A stretch of DNA of 64,000 bases from Tilletiopsis washingtonensis (GCF_003144115.1 NW_020312009.1:557342-621341), one strand, 5' to 3'; counted from the first letter of the stretch, positions 23,777-36,456 are shown. Notes: generated by a model from the letters alone, not told the origin. Numbers and translations are program-made.

Positions 23777-26000
23777 TCACAGCGGCGGGCTACCCGCATT
23801 GCTGCCGGCACTGCGGAACGGCTGCGGCGGGCCACGCGCACCGAAGCTCGGCGGCGGCATCGGGCCGCCCTGCTGCTGTTGTTGCCGGGCCTGCGGTGGC
23901 ATGTAGCTGCCGCGCACAGGCGACGTGCCGAAGGCGCCGGCGCCCTGCGGCGACTGCATCGGGGCCGGCGGCGAGGGCCCGTTGCGGCCGAGATGCCCGC
24001 CGCTGACACCCAGGCCGCCCTGCTGCGAGCCGTGCCGCTGCAGCGACGAGAAGGCACCGGCCGCACCGCCGCTGCCCGGGCTCGAGCCGAACGACGGGCT
24101 GCCGCCGGCGTGGTGCTGTGGTGGCGCGCCGAGCGAGCCCTGCTCAGAGCCGCGGCGCGGCATAGGGATCATGTTGGCGCTGCCGGCGTAGTTGCCGCGC
24201 TGTGGACTCGAGCCGGGGCCGTGCTGAGGCGGCGGTGCGTGCAGCTGCTGCTTCGTCGGGCTCGAGCCGGGCAGCGGCGGCGGACCCATGTTGCCGCGCG
24301 GCGCATAGCCGCCGTGCGGGCCCTGTGCGCTGAACGACGGCATCTGCTGCGCGGGTGCGTTGTGGAAGTGCACAAAGCGCAGCGTCTGCGGCGACGTGAC
24401 GGTGCCCGACGGCGTGGCGCTCAGTGGCGCTCCGCCCGAGTTGAAGCTGAACTCGAGCGACACGCCCGGCTCGCGCTCGACGTCGAGCAGGTGCACCAGC
24501 TTCTTTCCCAGCCGGTTGATGAGCTCGACGTCGTCCTTTGTCCGCAGCCAGAGCGCGATGCGGTCGCCCTTGGCACGCGTTGAGACGACGGCACCGGTGA
24601 TGGTGTCACCGTCGTCGAGCTCCTCGCCAATGAGCGCGAGCACGAGCCACATCCAGCTGCGGTCGAGCAGCGCGCCGCTCGTGTTGCGCAGCGTCAGCAC
24701 CCACTTGCCGCCGTTGGCGTTGGCCGGGTCCTCCCACATCGGCTTGATGCCGCTCTTGAAGAGGTGGTAGTTGGAGTTGCGCTCGAGCTGCGACGGCCGG
24801 CGCAGCGTGGCGAAGATCGACATGAACGACTCGACGGTCGTGTAGACGCCGAGCAGCTTCAGCGCCGCCTCCCACGACTGCGCGTGCGCTGCGTCGGGCG
24901 TGTGCGCACCGCCCGACTGCGGCGTCGTTGCCGCAGCCGAAGGGTTGAACGACTTCGAGTCAAAGTACAGCGTCCTGCGCCAGTGCATCAGCCAGGAGCC
25001 AGACAACTTCGAGGCGCGCACACTCACCACTTGTGCTGCAGCGGGTGACCCTTCACCTTCTCCTTCACGGGCGCCGCGGCATCCGGCTTCGCGGCCTCTG
25101 CCTTGGTCTCTGCCTTGGGCGCTTCTTCCGCCTTGGCCGGCGCAGCGCTGCCCGTCACCTTCTCCTTGACTTTCTCCACGGCGCTCTCCACCTTTGCACG
25201 CAGGCCACCTTCCCGCGCAGGCTCAGCGACGTCAGGCAGGTCGATCGTCTCCACCGTCGGGCTCTCCACCTCGCCCTTGGCGGCGCCCGTCTTGGACTGC
25301 AGGCCCTTGCGGCTCATGCGCTCGCGGATCTCCTGCAGGCTTGGCATCGGGCCGCCAGCGCCTGCAGCAGCGGCACCGGCGCGCGGTGGCTTCACGGGCG
25401 AGACGGAGCGCGAGCGCGATGGCGGCTGGCCCGAGACCAGCGCAGCGGGCTCTTCGGACGAGGGCTGGCCGCTGGCAGAAGAGGTGGAGCCCAACCTGCC
25501 GGCCAGACCAAGGCGCCCTCTGGCGGGTGCTAGAAGAGCTTCTCAGCCTGCAGCACATGAGGCGTCGCATGCCTCAGACTCACTGTTCTCGCTGGACGGG
25601 TCAGGCGACAGGCCGTTGGTCGGCGAGTCGGATGCCGAGGCCGAGGAGGGGTTGGGTGATGCGTCTGCGAGGTTCATGCTGCTCGGTGGTGGCATGAGCA
25701 TGTGGGACAGTGCGATAAGCGAAGCATGCTTGGCATGGCAGCCTTGGAGCATGCCCACGTCCTGCTGCTGCCGATGCTAGCGCCTCATCACTGCGCCCGG
25801 AGTGGCACTTACCGCGCGGCAATATCGCTCAGCGTCGGCGGGCGGGCAGCGGGCGGGGCGAAGGCGCCGGCACTGCCCTGCTGCGAGTGCGTGCTCGCTG
25901 ACGGGCCGCCATCAGACGAGCGCGGCGGCACGGCCGATGACGGCGGCGCGGCGGTGATGGAGGTGGCGGAGCCGGGCGGCGAGGGCAGTGGCTCGGACAT
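23777..26000 (-). CDS. eIF4E-family cap-binding protein with long low-complexity tail
   Basis: 617 residues in three exons: 25813-26000, 25028-25495 and 23777-24974. The exon lengths sum to whole codons. The N-terminal ~210 residues are disordered and contain SRSRSVSPVKPP and SLQEIRERMSRK. The eIF4E fold runs from HPLQHKWTLYFDSKSF (~212) to about 390. It has QSWEAALKLLG (the first cap-stacking Trp), LFKSGIKPMWEDPAN (the second), SWMWLVLALIGEELDD and GAVVSTRAKGDRIALWLR. The position usually occupied by the dorsal eIF4G-contact Trp reads VESFMSIFATL. After the fold comes a ~225-residue Gly/Pro/Ser/Gln tail (QARQQQQQGGPMPPPSF). The protein binds capped mRNA by family; the tail suggests granule or repressor roles (inference). 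The first intron, 317 bases, contains a further GTGAGT donor. Confidence 0.9.
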
Positions 26001-26926
26001 GCTGGGCCGGACAGTGCGCGCCGTGCAGCGGACGCGAGAGGGCTAGGCCGAGGGTGAGAGCGTGAGGAGTGGCAGAGCGAGCACGGCAGTCACAGCGCTG
26101 GGAAGGAGGACCAGCGGCAGGTGAGGTCGTGGTGGAGAGGAGAGCTTGGCGGCCCCGGGTGCGGCCACGAGCTCGATGGCCGTGCGCTCGCCAACGGCCG
26201 CCGCGGCACGCTAAGCACGCTGTGCGCGTCGACTCCGCTGGCGCAGCGCCCGCGCCCTCGGCGTGTTGTACCTCACCGTGGCGCGCCCAAAGCGGAGCCC
26301 CGACCTCTCTGGCCCTCTAGTCTGATGCTCCTTTGCGCTGCATTCGGCCTCTGCTGCGCCCAACTCGACGCTGAGACGCCGGTGATCAGATGCGACGTGG
26401 GAGCAGCGGGCGCACGTTGCTGCCATTCGCGACTCCCGCTCCGAGGCTGGACGCCGAGCTCGTCCCCCACGCTGTGCGCGCGCTTGCGCCCTCAGAGCAA
26501 CACCGAGGCACCTCGCCTGCGTCTCCACGCGCCCGCTCGGCGCAGCGCGCCACCACGGCGTGTTTGGCCGCCGCCGCTGCGCCGCGAGAGGCAGATCTCA
26601 TGCTCGCCGCGGCCGGCACGATCGTCAATCAAGAGCGCGGAATGTTGAGCTCGAGGGGTGCGATTGCGCTGTGTGCCGCTGATGTCCTGCCTCACAGCAT
26701 CCCCATCGTTCTTGTTCGCGGGCGGCACTCTGGACCTGTATCCAGGCACGCAGGGGCTGTGACGTCAGACAGACGCAGGGTACAGCGCACATCAGCGAGC
26801 CCAGCGCGGCGGTGAGAGGAGGGGACCTGCTCGTTCACGCAGATGGAGCTCAGCAGCGGCAGTCAGCGAGCGAGCAGCCTCTCTGGAACATCGTCACGTG
26901 TGATGCTAGTATTACAAGGGTAGCTG
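26001..26926. promoter_or_regulatory. Promoter region of the eIF4E-like gene and 3' flank of RAD1
   Basis: 926 bases between two minus-strand genes. High GC, no recognisable coding frame, and no clear TATA box upstream of 26000. Confidence 0.4.
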
Positions 26927-29900
26927 CTAGGACAGCAGCGTGCGGTCGCGCTTGACGTCCGAATTGACAAAGTTGTACAGGCGGCGGCCCGGCTCGACGC
27001 CGATGAGGCGCTGCATCTCGGCCAGCGTCAGGTCGCACAGCTCCTGCACGTCGCGCACGGCGCTCATGACGAAGCGGAAGTTCTTGGTGTTGATGCCGGG
27101 GAGCGCCAGCAGCACCTCCTGCGGCGTGAGGTTGAAGCCGCCGCCGCCCTCGTCGCCGCCCTCCTGCTGCCCGACGGCGGTGACGCGCGCCACGTCGGGC
27201 TCGTCGTATTGCGCCTTGAGCTCGAGAAACACGGCCGCCGTCGCCTCGGGCGACGAGCTCCAGATGATGCGCAGCCGTTGGAAAGCGATTGTCAGCATCA
27301 CCAGCTTCGTCTGGATGTCGACCTGCTCGGGCTTCGTCATGGCGGTGATGGCACGCTTCGGCGCGCCGCTGCCGCGCGGGCCCGAGATCGTTTCGGAGGA
27401 GAAGCTCTTCTCCTCGTCGAACTCGATGAGCAGGATTGGGTGCGTGTAGTGCACCGACATGAGCTCGCACTGGTTGTACAGGCGGCCGCTGTTGAAGCTG
27501 CCGATGAGGTCGGGAATGCTCTTGCGCTCGACGCACATCGTCGGCGACAAGATGTAGTCGCCCACGGTCAGCGTCGCCGGCTTCACCTCGACGCCCTGCC
27601 GGTGCAGCATCGACGGCAGGCTCGACCGGAACTCGCGCATGTCGACGACGATGCGCGGTGCATCCGACGTGGCTGCCAGCTGGCCGCCGGCGGCGCGGCT
27701 GTTGAAGGCACGGAGCGGGCGGTCCTCCACCTCGCTCGCTGGTCGCCCATCGGCTTGCAGGGGCAGGGCCATGATCTGTCGCGCTGTCAGAGACGCTCAC
27801 GAGGGCATTGCATCGAGACACACTCACCGACTTCTCGCGTACGAGACGCTCAAAGCTCTCCTTCTCGCGGCGCATCTGGCTCAAGTAGTTCTGCTCCTCG
27901 ACCGACTCGGCGTAGAGCAGAAAGTACACGCGCACGCTCGCGTCCTCGATGCTCGCGCGGTAGATCTGGCGACGTGTCAGCTAGCAGGTCATCGACGTCA
28001 CGCATGTGCTGCTCACCTCAAGCCGGCGCACGAAGGCCGGCTGCGGATCATACATGATCACGAAGCGCGGCCGCAGCTCCTGGAGCATCTTGTCGTCGGC
28101 GTCGCCGCGGTACGCACGCACAACAACGAGGTCCTCGGGGCTGAGGATGCCAAAGTAGCTCTCAAACTCGACCTCATCAAACGTCTGCGTAGCTGCAGGT
28201 GCGTTCGGCCGCCGCGTCGAGCGTGTCTCGTCTGCCTCGATTTCAGAGCCAGAGTCGGGCTCCGAGTCCGCCTCGAGATCGGCATCGACGGCGACAAGAT
28301 CCGGCACCTCGTGGTCTTCCTCGCCCATCTCGATGGCGCGGTTGATGAAGTCCGCCACGTCGCCGGCCTCGCGGTCGAGCTCCTCGGGCGCCTCCTTGGC
28401 GCTCGTCTTGCGGCGTGCAGTGCCACCGCCGCCGCCACCTGCGGCTCCTCCGCGCTGGCGCCTGCGCTTCAGCGCCGACGCCTCACGGTCCCAAGCCGAG
28501 TTGTCCTTGCGCTTCAGCGCTGCGCTCTCGTAGTTGGACGTCGAGGCAGCGTCTGCCTGAGGCGCTTGGCCGGCGCGAGGCCCGTTCATGCGGCCGCCGC
28601 CGCGCTTGAGGTTGTTCGTCATGTTGCCCAAGTTGCCCTTCCAGAAGAAGTGCCGCTTCAGCCGGCGCTCCATCATGCGACGGCCGGGGTGCTCCTGCTC
28701 CTTGCGCCCGCGCGAGCCGTGCGCCAGCGGCACCATGCGGTGCAGATACTCGCGCAGCTGCCAGCACACCGAGTCAGACTCGACCATGATGAGGATGGTG
28801 TTGTTCTGCTTGCGGGCTGCGCACGATCACGTCAGCGTTTCGCCGACCGGTGAGCAGCGCTGACAACTCACTGAGGTCCACGTCGGCCCAGTGCTTCTCC
28901 TGCTCCACCTCGTCCAGTACGTCGCGCAGCAGATGCCACTTGGGCTGTTCCTCCAGCACCGGCTCGATGCCCAGGGGCATCCACCACTTGCGTGCGCTCC
29001 GTGGCTTCTTGGGCTTCGGCGCAGCAGGTGCAGCAGCGCCAAAGGCCGCAGCCTCCTCGTCCTCGTCGACATCGTCAAGCTCGTCACGCGTCGGCTGGGT
29101 ATCTGTGATCATCGCCGCTTCCGCAGCGGCAGCGGCAGCCGCAGACGTCACGTTGCCGATGTACACGCGCCGCTTCGCCTCTTCGAGAATCACGTTTGCG
29201 GCGTCCATGAAGAGCCACGGGCTCTGTGGGCCTGTCGGCACATCGAGGCCGCTGCGGCCGGTGGACTGGGCCGCGAGGATCGTCTCGATCTTCTGGTGGA
29301 ATGCCACGCAGTCGGACGTGACGAGAGTGCTGCAAGCGAGAGATGAGCTTGATGTATCACCAGCATGCCGAGCAGCTACTCACTGCAGAAGATCGCGCAG
29401 CGTCCCCAGGTCCTCGACCAGCTGCCGAGTCTTGGCGCCTACCCGATGCCACACGTGGCTCAGCTGCCGGCGCACGATCGAGTCAAAGGACCTGAAGAGT
29501 GCGTTCTCGACGGTGCAGTCCTCGAGGTCGATCTGCGAAGGGCATCTCAGCAGGGAGCCTGCGTGACCTGCGTTCGGGTTGACTCACGTTGCCGGCGCCG
29601 CGCTTCAACTCTCCCAGCGTGGCATCGAGACACTCGACGATGGCCGTCTGGATGGCACGCATGCTGCGACTCAACGGCTGATGCAGCTGGATCACGTCTG
29701 CGCGCTGGCGCGAGAGATCATGCAGCACCTGCTTGTGGAACCTGCAGAAGAAGCTGTGTGAGCTCGCATCTCGATGCTTGCCTTCCTATACCACCCACCG
29801 AGGCCAGATCTCCACATTTCGGATGCGCAGCTGACCCAGCACCGACTGCAATGGGCTGAGACCAATCGCAAAGCGGTCTGCATCGTCGGAGAAAGCTTTC

Positions 29901-30783
29901 ATGAAGCCGTCCTGAGGTGTTGTCAGTGCGCGCCTGGATCAACAGCCGGTGGTGCTCACCTTGTTCACTTCGCGGTACATGCGCGCGATGAAAGCCTCGG
30001 AAGACTTGTGCGTGACACTGAGGATGGAGCCGGTGAGAATCGCAGTCGGACCAAGGCACGAACAGCACGCACGTCTCTGCATGCAGCACGACGATGCCCG
30101 CAATCTTGGCCGTCGGGATCTTCTCGGCGAGCATGTCGGTGACAAGGATGTTGCTCGTGATCGAGAGGATGCCGCCCTGCGCATACAGCGCTTGCCTGTC
30201 ACAGTACTCTTCAGTCTAGATAGTCATAAGGAGAGCCGCCCGTCGCGACGCACCTCTGCGTGTTGGGCATGTTGAAGCCCACGCGGCGCATGCCCGGTTT
30301 GCGCGCACCCATGATGTCCAGCTCCTCGCCGATGCCCTGTGCCTCGTCGTCGCTGGCACCCACCAGCACGACGAGCGAGTCCTTGTTGTCGTACATGCGC
30401 AGCAGCGCCGCGACGATGGCGCGCAGGCCCATGCCGCGCCCGAGGATGAGCAGCACGTCGCCGTCGTCGAGTGGCGCGTCGGGCGGCGGCACGAGGGCGT
30501 GGAGGATGCGCCGCTGAAACGGCAGCAGCGCACGCAGGTGCGAGAAGGCGTGCGCCGCCGGCGGACTGCCGTCGCGCTCGGCTGCCGCAGCGGCGGGCCG
30601 AGGTGCGAGCAGCGAGCGCGTGCTGCTGCTGGCCTTGCCCTTGGACGGCCCGGCGCGCGGCGGCGGCATGGGCGAGCCGCGCGACGCAGACGATGAAGCG
30701 GTGGCCGACGCCTTGCTGCGCGACGAGCCGGCCAGCGTGGCGCCCTCGGCGCGCGCCGGAAGAGCGGCGTCGCGGCGAGACAT
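26927..30783 (-). CDS. RAD1: XPF/Rad1 structure-specific endonuclease
   Basis: Catalytic subunit of the 5' nuclease that works with Rad10/ERCC1 in nucleotide excision and recombinational repair. About 1,100 residues in roughly ten exons; start ATG at 30783 (MSRRDAALPARAEG). A disordered N-terminus is followed by the degenerate helicase-like region (LLPFQRRILHALV, DVLLILGRGMGLRAIVAALL, ITSNILVTDMLAEKIP, HKSSEAFIARMYREVNKDGF, FSDDADRFAIGL). A long charged linker contains SARKWWMPLGIEPVLEEQPK and KRHFFWKGNLGNMTNNLKRG. The ERCC4 nuclease domain has TLTVGDYILSPTMCVERKS (the GDY-x-ERK-x3-D signature) and GSFNSGRLYNQCELMS. A tandem helix-hairpin-helix (LLALPGINTKNFRFVM, LIGVEPGRRLYNFV) ends at DRTLLS. 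It is divergent from ATG11. Confidence 0.95.
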
Positions 30784-31260
30784 CGACGGCGGCGTGCGGC
30801 GGATGATGGAGGTGTGAAGGCAGAAGGGAGAGGGGCCAGGGCCAGCCAGGGTGCTGCTGGGTGGAGGTCGCTCACGCGAGCAACAGCCGCGGCTCTCGCA
30901 CGCGCGGCGCAGACACTGGCGGCGTGCCTGGCCCAGCGCGGCTGGTGACGCAAGGCGGCCTGCTGCGCACGCTGCCGCACGTACCATGCCTCGCTCGACA
31001 AGGGAGGCTGATGACCGGCGAGTCACCTCCTTCATCACTACCACCACCACCGCCGCTGGACCGGCCCAGCCTACTCTGCCGCCGTCGCCTCACCTACCAC
31101 GCCCCTGCGCTCCTTCCTAGGCGCGAGCCGGCGCGCTCACACCTCCGCGGCGCGAGAGATTGCGAGTGTCGCTGCGCACCACCTGCGTCGAGCCTAGGCA
31201 GCGCTGGCAGCAGCGCCGGCCACGCTTGCTGCAGCGGCACTTCACACCACACATCCGGCC
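30784..31260. promoter_or_regulatory. Shared divergent promoter RAD1/ATG11
   Basis: 477 bases between the divergent starts. It includes a CACTACCACCACCACCGCC run near 31040 and no TATA box. Confidence 0.5.
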
Positions 31261-34200
31261 ATGCGCGTGTACCGAGCGCACGATGGCCGGCCGTTCGACG
31301 TCAATCAGCCGCTCTCGGCCTTCGCATCGTGAGCAGCGTGGAAGTGCGGGGTAAGATAGGGGCTGACATGGCGCGCCCTCGCCAGGCTGGATGATCTGCT
31401 GGATGCGTTGTCGCTCGCAACGGCGATCCCGACAGATGCGCTCATCTGCATGACGGCGGCGGGTGCGCAGCTGAGCGCGGACGTGGTCGAGGGCTTCAAG
31501 GCCTCGTCCGAGGAGCAGCGCAGCGCGCTGGTGAGTGATGAGCGTGGCACCGAGGCGGGCTGGCAGCCATCAGGCCGCACAGGGAGGGAGAGGAGCTTCG
31601 ACGCTCGAGCCTGGCTCACAGCATTCGACGCTCGAGCCTGGCTCACAGCATGCCGCAGGAGTTCTTTGTGTTCAATCGCGACTTCCTCTACGCCGACCTG
31701 GACTCGCTCACGGATGAGCTTGCCGAGGAGCTCCCGCTCCAGCCGGCCATGCCAGGTGCGTTGCGCTGCGCCCAGTCAGCGAGCACGAGACTGATATGGC
31801 TCCTTGCAGAGCTCGATCTTGCGCATCCGCCAACGCCGCGCTCGCTGGTCGCTCTGCTGGCATGGTCCAGCCACCTGCTGGACGTGCTGCGAGAGCACAC
31901 CTCATCTGCGCGCGAGCTGCATGCGCACCTCACAGTCATCCAACGCAGCACCACAGTCGCGCTGCTCAACCTGGTCTCGCACTCGGCTGCCGTGCGCGCC
32001 AGCTTCGCTGCGCTCGAGGAGCTGGCCGAGCGCGAGCTGGGTCGCATGCGTGGTCTGCTCGACGGCCACGAGCGCGATCTCAAGGCGCTCAGCCTCGTCA
32101 ACATCAACCCGCGCCTGCTGACCTCTGCCGAGGCGAGCAAGGCTGGCGTCGGCTCGGGCAAGCCGCCACCAAAGGAGCGCATGCTTGGGCATTACGTTCA
32201 CGCATCGAAGATGGGCGCCGTCTTTGACGCTTGCTCAAAGGTGCAGCAGGAGATGCAGCAGCGGCTCGAGGAGATCCGCGGATCTGCGGCGCAGCTGGCT
32301 GGCGACACTGAAGGGCTGCGGGCGGAGGTGGAGGGCACTCGGGTAGATCCGTCGACTGATACGCTCGACGAGGCAGAGCAGGCGCTGGCACGCGCAGAGA
32401 CGCTCGATCAGTATCTCGTCTCGACTTGCTCGCCCGACGAGAACGGCTGGCCAGCGGCGGATGCGCTCGGCGCAGACGACGAGGAGCTGGCGCAGGTGGA
32501 GCGGAGCGCCGAGGAGCTGCTCCTCCTTGACGAGGTCGGGCGCGACGACATGCGGCGCCTCAACGCCGACAAGAACGACATGATGAGCCGGGCGCTGCAC
32601 CTGCTCGGCGACATCAGCAGCCTGCAGTCCGACTACGCCGATCTCGGCGCCTCGATTGCGGCACTCGATGCCGACCTGCGCTCGTCGAAGATCGACGGCT
32701 TCCGCCACCTGGCGCGCCTCAAGAACATGATCTGGGCCTACGGCGCCACCGTCGTCGAGGTCGTGCGCCGGCGCGAGTTTGCGCGCCACTTTATGAACAA
32801 GGCACAGGCGCTGGCCGAGCTCATGGCGAAGATCTCCGCGGCTGAACGGCGGCGCCGCGACGAGTACAGAACAGAGGTGCTGGGCCAGCTGCCGTGGGAG
32901 GTGAAAGGGCTAGACGAGGCACCGCTGAGCCTCGAGATCTCGACGTCGAAGGCGCCGAGCGGCGTGGCCGAGATTGAGCGCGAGGACGTCGACGCGTTCT
33001 TCTCGCTCCTGGACGAGATTGATCGAGCACTGTCGGGTCCTGGCACAGACTCGCCCGGCGGACCGCTGCAAGAGGTCAAGGCTGCGCTGCAGCAGCTCAT
33101 GCTGCGCCTCGATGAGGTCGATGACGACTTTGCGCAGCTCGTGGACATTGGCCTGCTGGGTCGTGGCCGCAGCAGCGAGGAGGAAGACAGCGAGGAGAAC
33201 TCCGACATCGACGGCCCCGGCCCGCGTCGCATCGCTGGACGCCGGCGAGACCTGAACCACCAGGCCAAGCAAGCCGTCGCCGAAGCGGTGGCCAAGGCCG
33301 AGCGCATCGACCAGGAGCTGCAGACTGTGCGACGCGATGCCGAGGAGCGCGAGCAGCGCACGGCCGAGACGCACGACGCCGAACTGGCTGCGCTTCGAGC
33401 GGAGGCAGCGGGTCTACGCACCGAGGCACGCATGAAGGCGGCAGAGCTCGACACGGTCCGGCTGGAGCGACAAGCGAGCGCGCGTGCCATCGAGAGCCTC
33501 CGCGCCGATGCTGAGACGGAGGCTGCACGGCGGCTCAACATGGAGGAGGAGCTCGGCCGACTGCGTCTCGATGCTGAGCTTGCTCGTCGGGCCGAGGCAG
33601 AGGCGCGCGCCGAGGCGACTGAAGAGAGCGAGCGCGTGGCTGAGCTCGAGGCACATCTCGGCGACGCACAGCTCGAGCTTGAGGAGGCCAAAGCTGCTCG
33701 GCTCGATGCAAGCAACCGCATCGAATCGCTTCTGGGCCAGGGCACCTCGACAGAGCGAGAGCTCAGCGCGGCACAGGAGCACATCAACGACCTCGTCGCC
33801 CAGCTCGCCGCTGCCCGTGCCGAGACGCGTGAGACGCGCGACTTGCTCACAGAGGCCGAGAGTGCACGCGACAAGGCGCTGCGCACGTATCGAGCCGAAG
33901 TCGACGGCGACCGCGCCATCTTGGAGGAGACGATCCGCCGCAAGGACGCCGAGCTGCACCGCGCGGCCAAGACGTCCGAGCAGGCGCAGACGGAGGCGGC
34001 TGTGCAGCGCGAGGCCGCCGACACACTGCGTGGCCAACTGCGCGCGGCAGATGAGGCGCACGAGGAGATGATTCGGCAGGCGACCGATGCCGAAGTCAGC
34101 CGCAGGCATGCAGAGCGCACGCTCGACAACATCGTCGGTCGCACTCGTCCGCTCCTGGCGAAGACCACTCAGCTGCGGCGCTTTGTGCGCGCCATGCCGG

Positions 34201-36407
34201 CTCTCTCCTCGTCTTCCAAGAGCGGCGCGGCGGCCAAGGCCGCAGCAGCTGTCACTGTAGACGAAGCCGACAGCGCCCAAGAGGAGGCAGCGGAGGCGCA
34301 GCGCCAGGCGGCTCTCGATGCGTTCGAGGCTGATGTCAGCGGTGCGAGCCCCGAGGTCGTCCTCGAGGCGTTGCGCGCTCTCGATGGCGGAGCATCACAT
34401 CCTTTCGCGCACGACGAGGCTCGCACGAAGCTTGAGAGCCTCACGACGCTCGTGCGCAAGTGGCAGAAGGCCTACCGCTCGAGCTCCGACAAGCTCGCGC
34501 GCGCGACCGCCGCTGCAAGGGAGCGTATCACCTTCCGCAACTTCGCCGCCGGCGACCTGGCGCTCTTTCTGCCGACGCGCAACACGTCGACCTCGGCTCG
34601 TCCGTGGGCGGCGTTCAACATCTCGTTCCCGCATTTCTTCCTCAATGCCCGCGGTGCGCTGGCAAACCAGCTGCGCACGAAAGAGTGGATCGTGGCGCGC
34701 ATCACGAGGATCGAGGAGCGCATCGCAACGAACGAAGGCGAGGACGGCAACCCCTTTCAGCTCGCCGAGGGCGTGCGCTACTATCTGCTTGACGTCGACG
34801 GCTGGAACAATCCTTCTTCCTCGGCGCTGGCGAATGCCGCCTCTTCCGCCTCAACTGCGATGTCACAGCTGCGACGCAGCACTAGTGTCTCCGTGGGCGA
34901 CGGCCCGTCGAGCAGTGGCCCTGAGGCATCTCTTGTCCCACAGTCGCCTGTGCCCGACGCCGCGCAGACCGGTTCGGCACCCGAGCTGCGCCGCGCCGGA
35001 AGCTTCCCGCAAGCATCCCCGCCGCTTATGCTCCGTAGCTCGGGCACGTCGGTGCCTGTCAGCGAGCGTGCGACGATGGCGAGCAAGGGACGCCGACAGA
35101 CGAGCGAAGGCAACCGCCTGCCCACCTCAGCGCGCATCGACGAGGAGGTCGCGCCGCCGCCGATGAGCCCCGAGATCTCGCCCCCGGATGCGCCGTCGCG
35201 CAAGAACAGCAGCGACCTCTCCGCCACCGTGGTGGGTGCTGTCCAGCCGCTGCCGAAGCGCAACGGCTCGGGCCCAGCCGTCACGCTCGCTGGTCTCTCA
35301 CGGGCAACATCGCCGTCTGGCATCTCTCGCGCCTTCCGCGGCTCAGGCTCGCGTGGCACATCGCCCGAGCAAAGTCGATACGCGCCGGGCGCTAGCGGGC
35401 GGCCGTGGCCGATGCCTTCTTCGCTCGGAAACGAGCCGCGCGGTCCCGGCGTGCTCGAGACTGCAGCGCCTGCCTTTGGACAAGGCAAGAGGCGCGCTGC
35501 GGCGGCGGACGCAGCGGGATCGACGTCTGTGCCCTCCAGCGTCGGCGCATCTGCAGTCGCCTCGTCTTCGACTTCGCCATCGAAGCCCATTTTCATGCGC
35601 AGCAACCAGGCTCTGACCCCGGCCTCGGCTCTGAACCCCTTCTCGCAGAGTCCTGCACCCGGCAGCGTGCAGGGAGAAGCCGGCGGAGCGTCAGACTACT
35701 TCTCTCGAAGGCGCCGCGTGTCGCTGCTGGGACCGAGCCGCGAGGGGTCGAGCAGCACGCCATCGGACGCAGCAGCTGGCGAGCGGCCTTTGGACAGCAG
35801 CACTTCGGCAGCATCGCCCCGGCCGGTGCCTGGCAGCGTCTCGTCGCGCTCGAACCGCATCAGCATCAACGGCAACTCGCTCATGCTCTCGCACGTCGGC
35901 GCCAGCTCGTCGAACCTGCTCTCCAGCAGCGCAGCGACGAGCTCGGGAGCCGGTGCTGCCAAGCTCTCACGCACGCCGACGCAGAGCTCGCCGGCGCTCG
36001 CCACTGCGGATCTTACACCTGCGCTCGGTGAGACGAGCCTGGCAGCCCGCTCGCCATCGGCAGATGACAAAGCCGCGAGCGTCGGCGGAGCTTCCTCGGT
36101 CAGTGGCGGCGCTGGCAGCTCGGCGTTCTCCACGCGGACCGGCCCTGGGACCAGTCCGCTGCGCAGTGCCACACTCGGCCGCTCCACAATCCGACCATCG
36201 GTGTCCACCGCCCTGTCGGACCCTGTCGGCACGCCGCCGCGCTTCGGCCTGACGTGGGGCCGCAAGGCCGCGGCTACCAGTATCCGCCGGCGCGACACAT
36301 CAGACGCAGGCGCGTCAGAGTCATTCGTGGGCAGCGAGGGCAGCCAGGCCTCCTCTGCGTCTGTGGCGTTGCGGCGCCTGGCTACCGCGCGCCGAGACGC
36401 CGCGTGA
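31261..36407 (+). CDS. ATG11: Autophagy scaffold Atg11
   Basis: Scaffold for selective autophagy at the phagophore assembly site, 1,635 residues in four exons (31261-31328, 31386-31530, 31659-31755, 31810-36407). The N-terminus (MRVYRAHDGRPFDVNQPLSA) is the ubiquitin-like start of fungal Atg11. QEFFVFNRDFLY and an ATG17-like region to ~500 follow. Residues ~580-890 form a long Glu/Ala/Arg-rich coiled coil. The C-terminal ATG11 domain begins near 1009 with ITFRNFAAGDLALFLPTRN and includes RPWAAFNISFPHFFLN, KEWIVARITRIEER and YYLLDVDGW. A further ~520 Ser/Pro-rich residues extend beyond it, longer than in yeast. Intron 2 contains a perfect 27-base tandem duplication. The stop is only 49 bases from that of the convergent hydrolase gene. 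Confidence 0.95.
31597..31650 (+). repeat. 27-base tandem duplication in ATG11 intron 2
   Basis: Two identical 27-base copies (31597-31623 and 31624-31650), each beginning TTCGACGCTCGAGCC and ending GGCTCACAGCA. Each copy supplies a CTCAC branch-like element and a CACAG acceptor-like site ahead of the GCCGCAG acceptor that I use. Confidence 0.9.
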
Positions 36408-36456
36408 GAGACGGCCACGCACAGCACACAATGCATCCTTGTCACTGTTGTATTGT

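Noticed and set aside
23225-24583. 452-residue plus-strand frame near the eIF4E-like gene
   Set aside because: Mostly antisense to the eIF4E tail; Arg-rich composition without domains.
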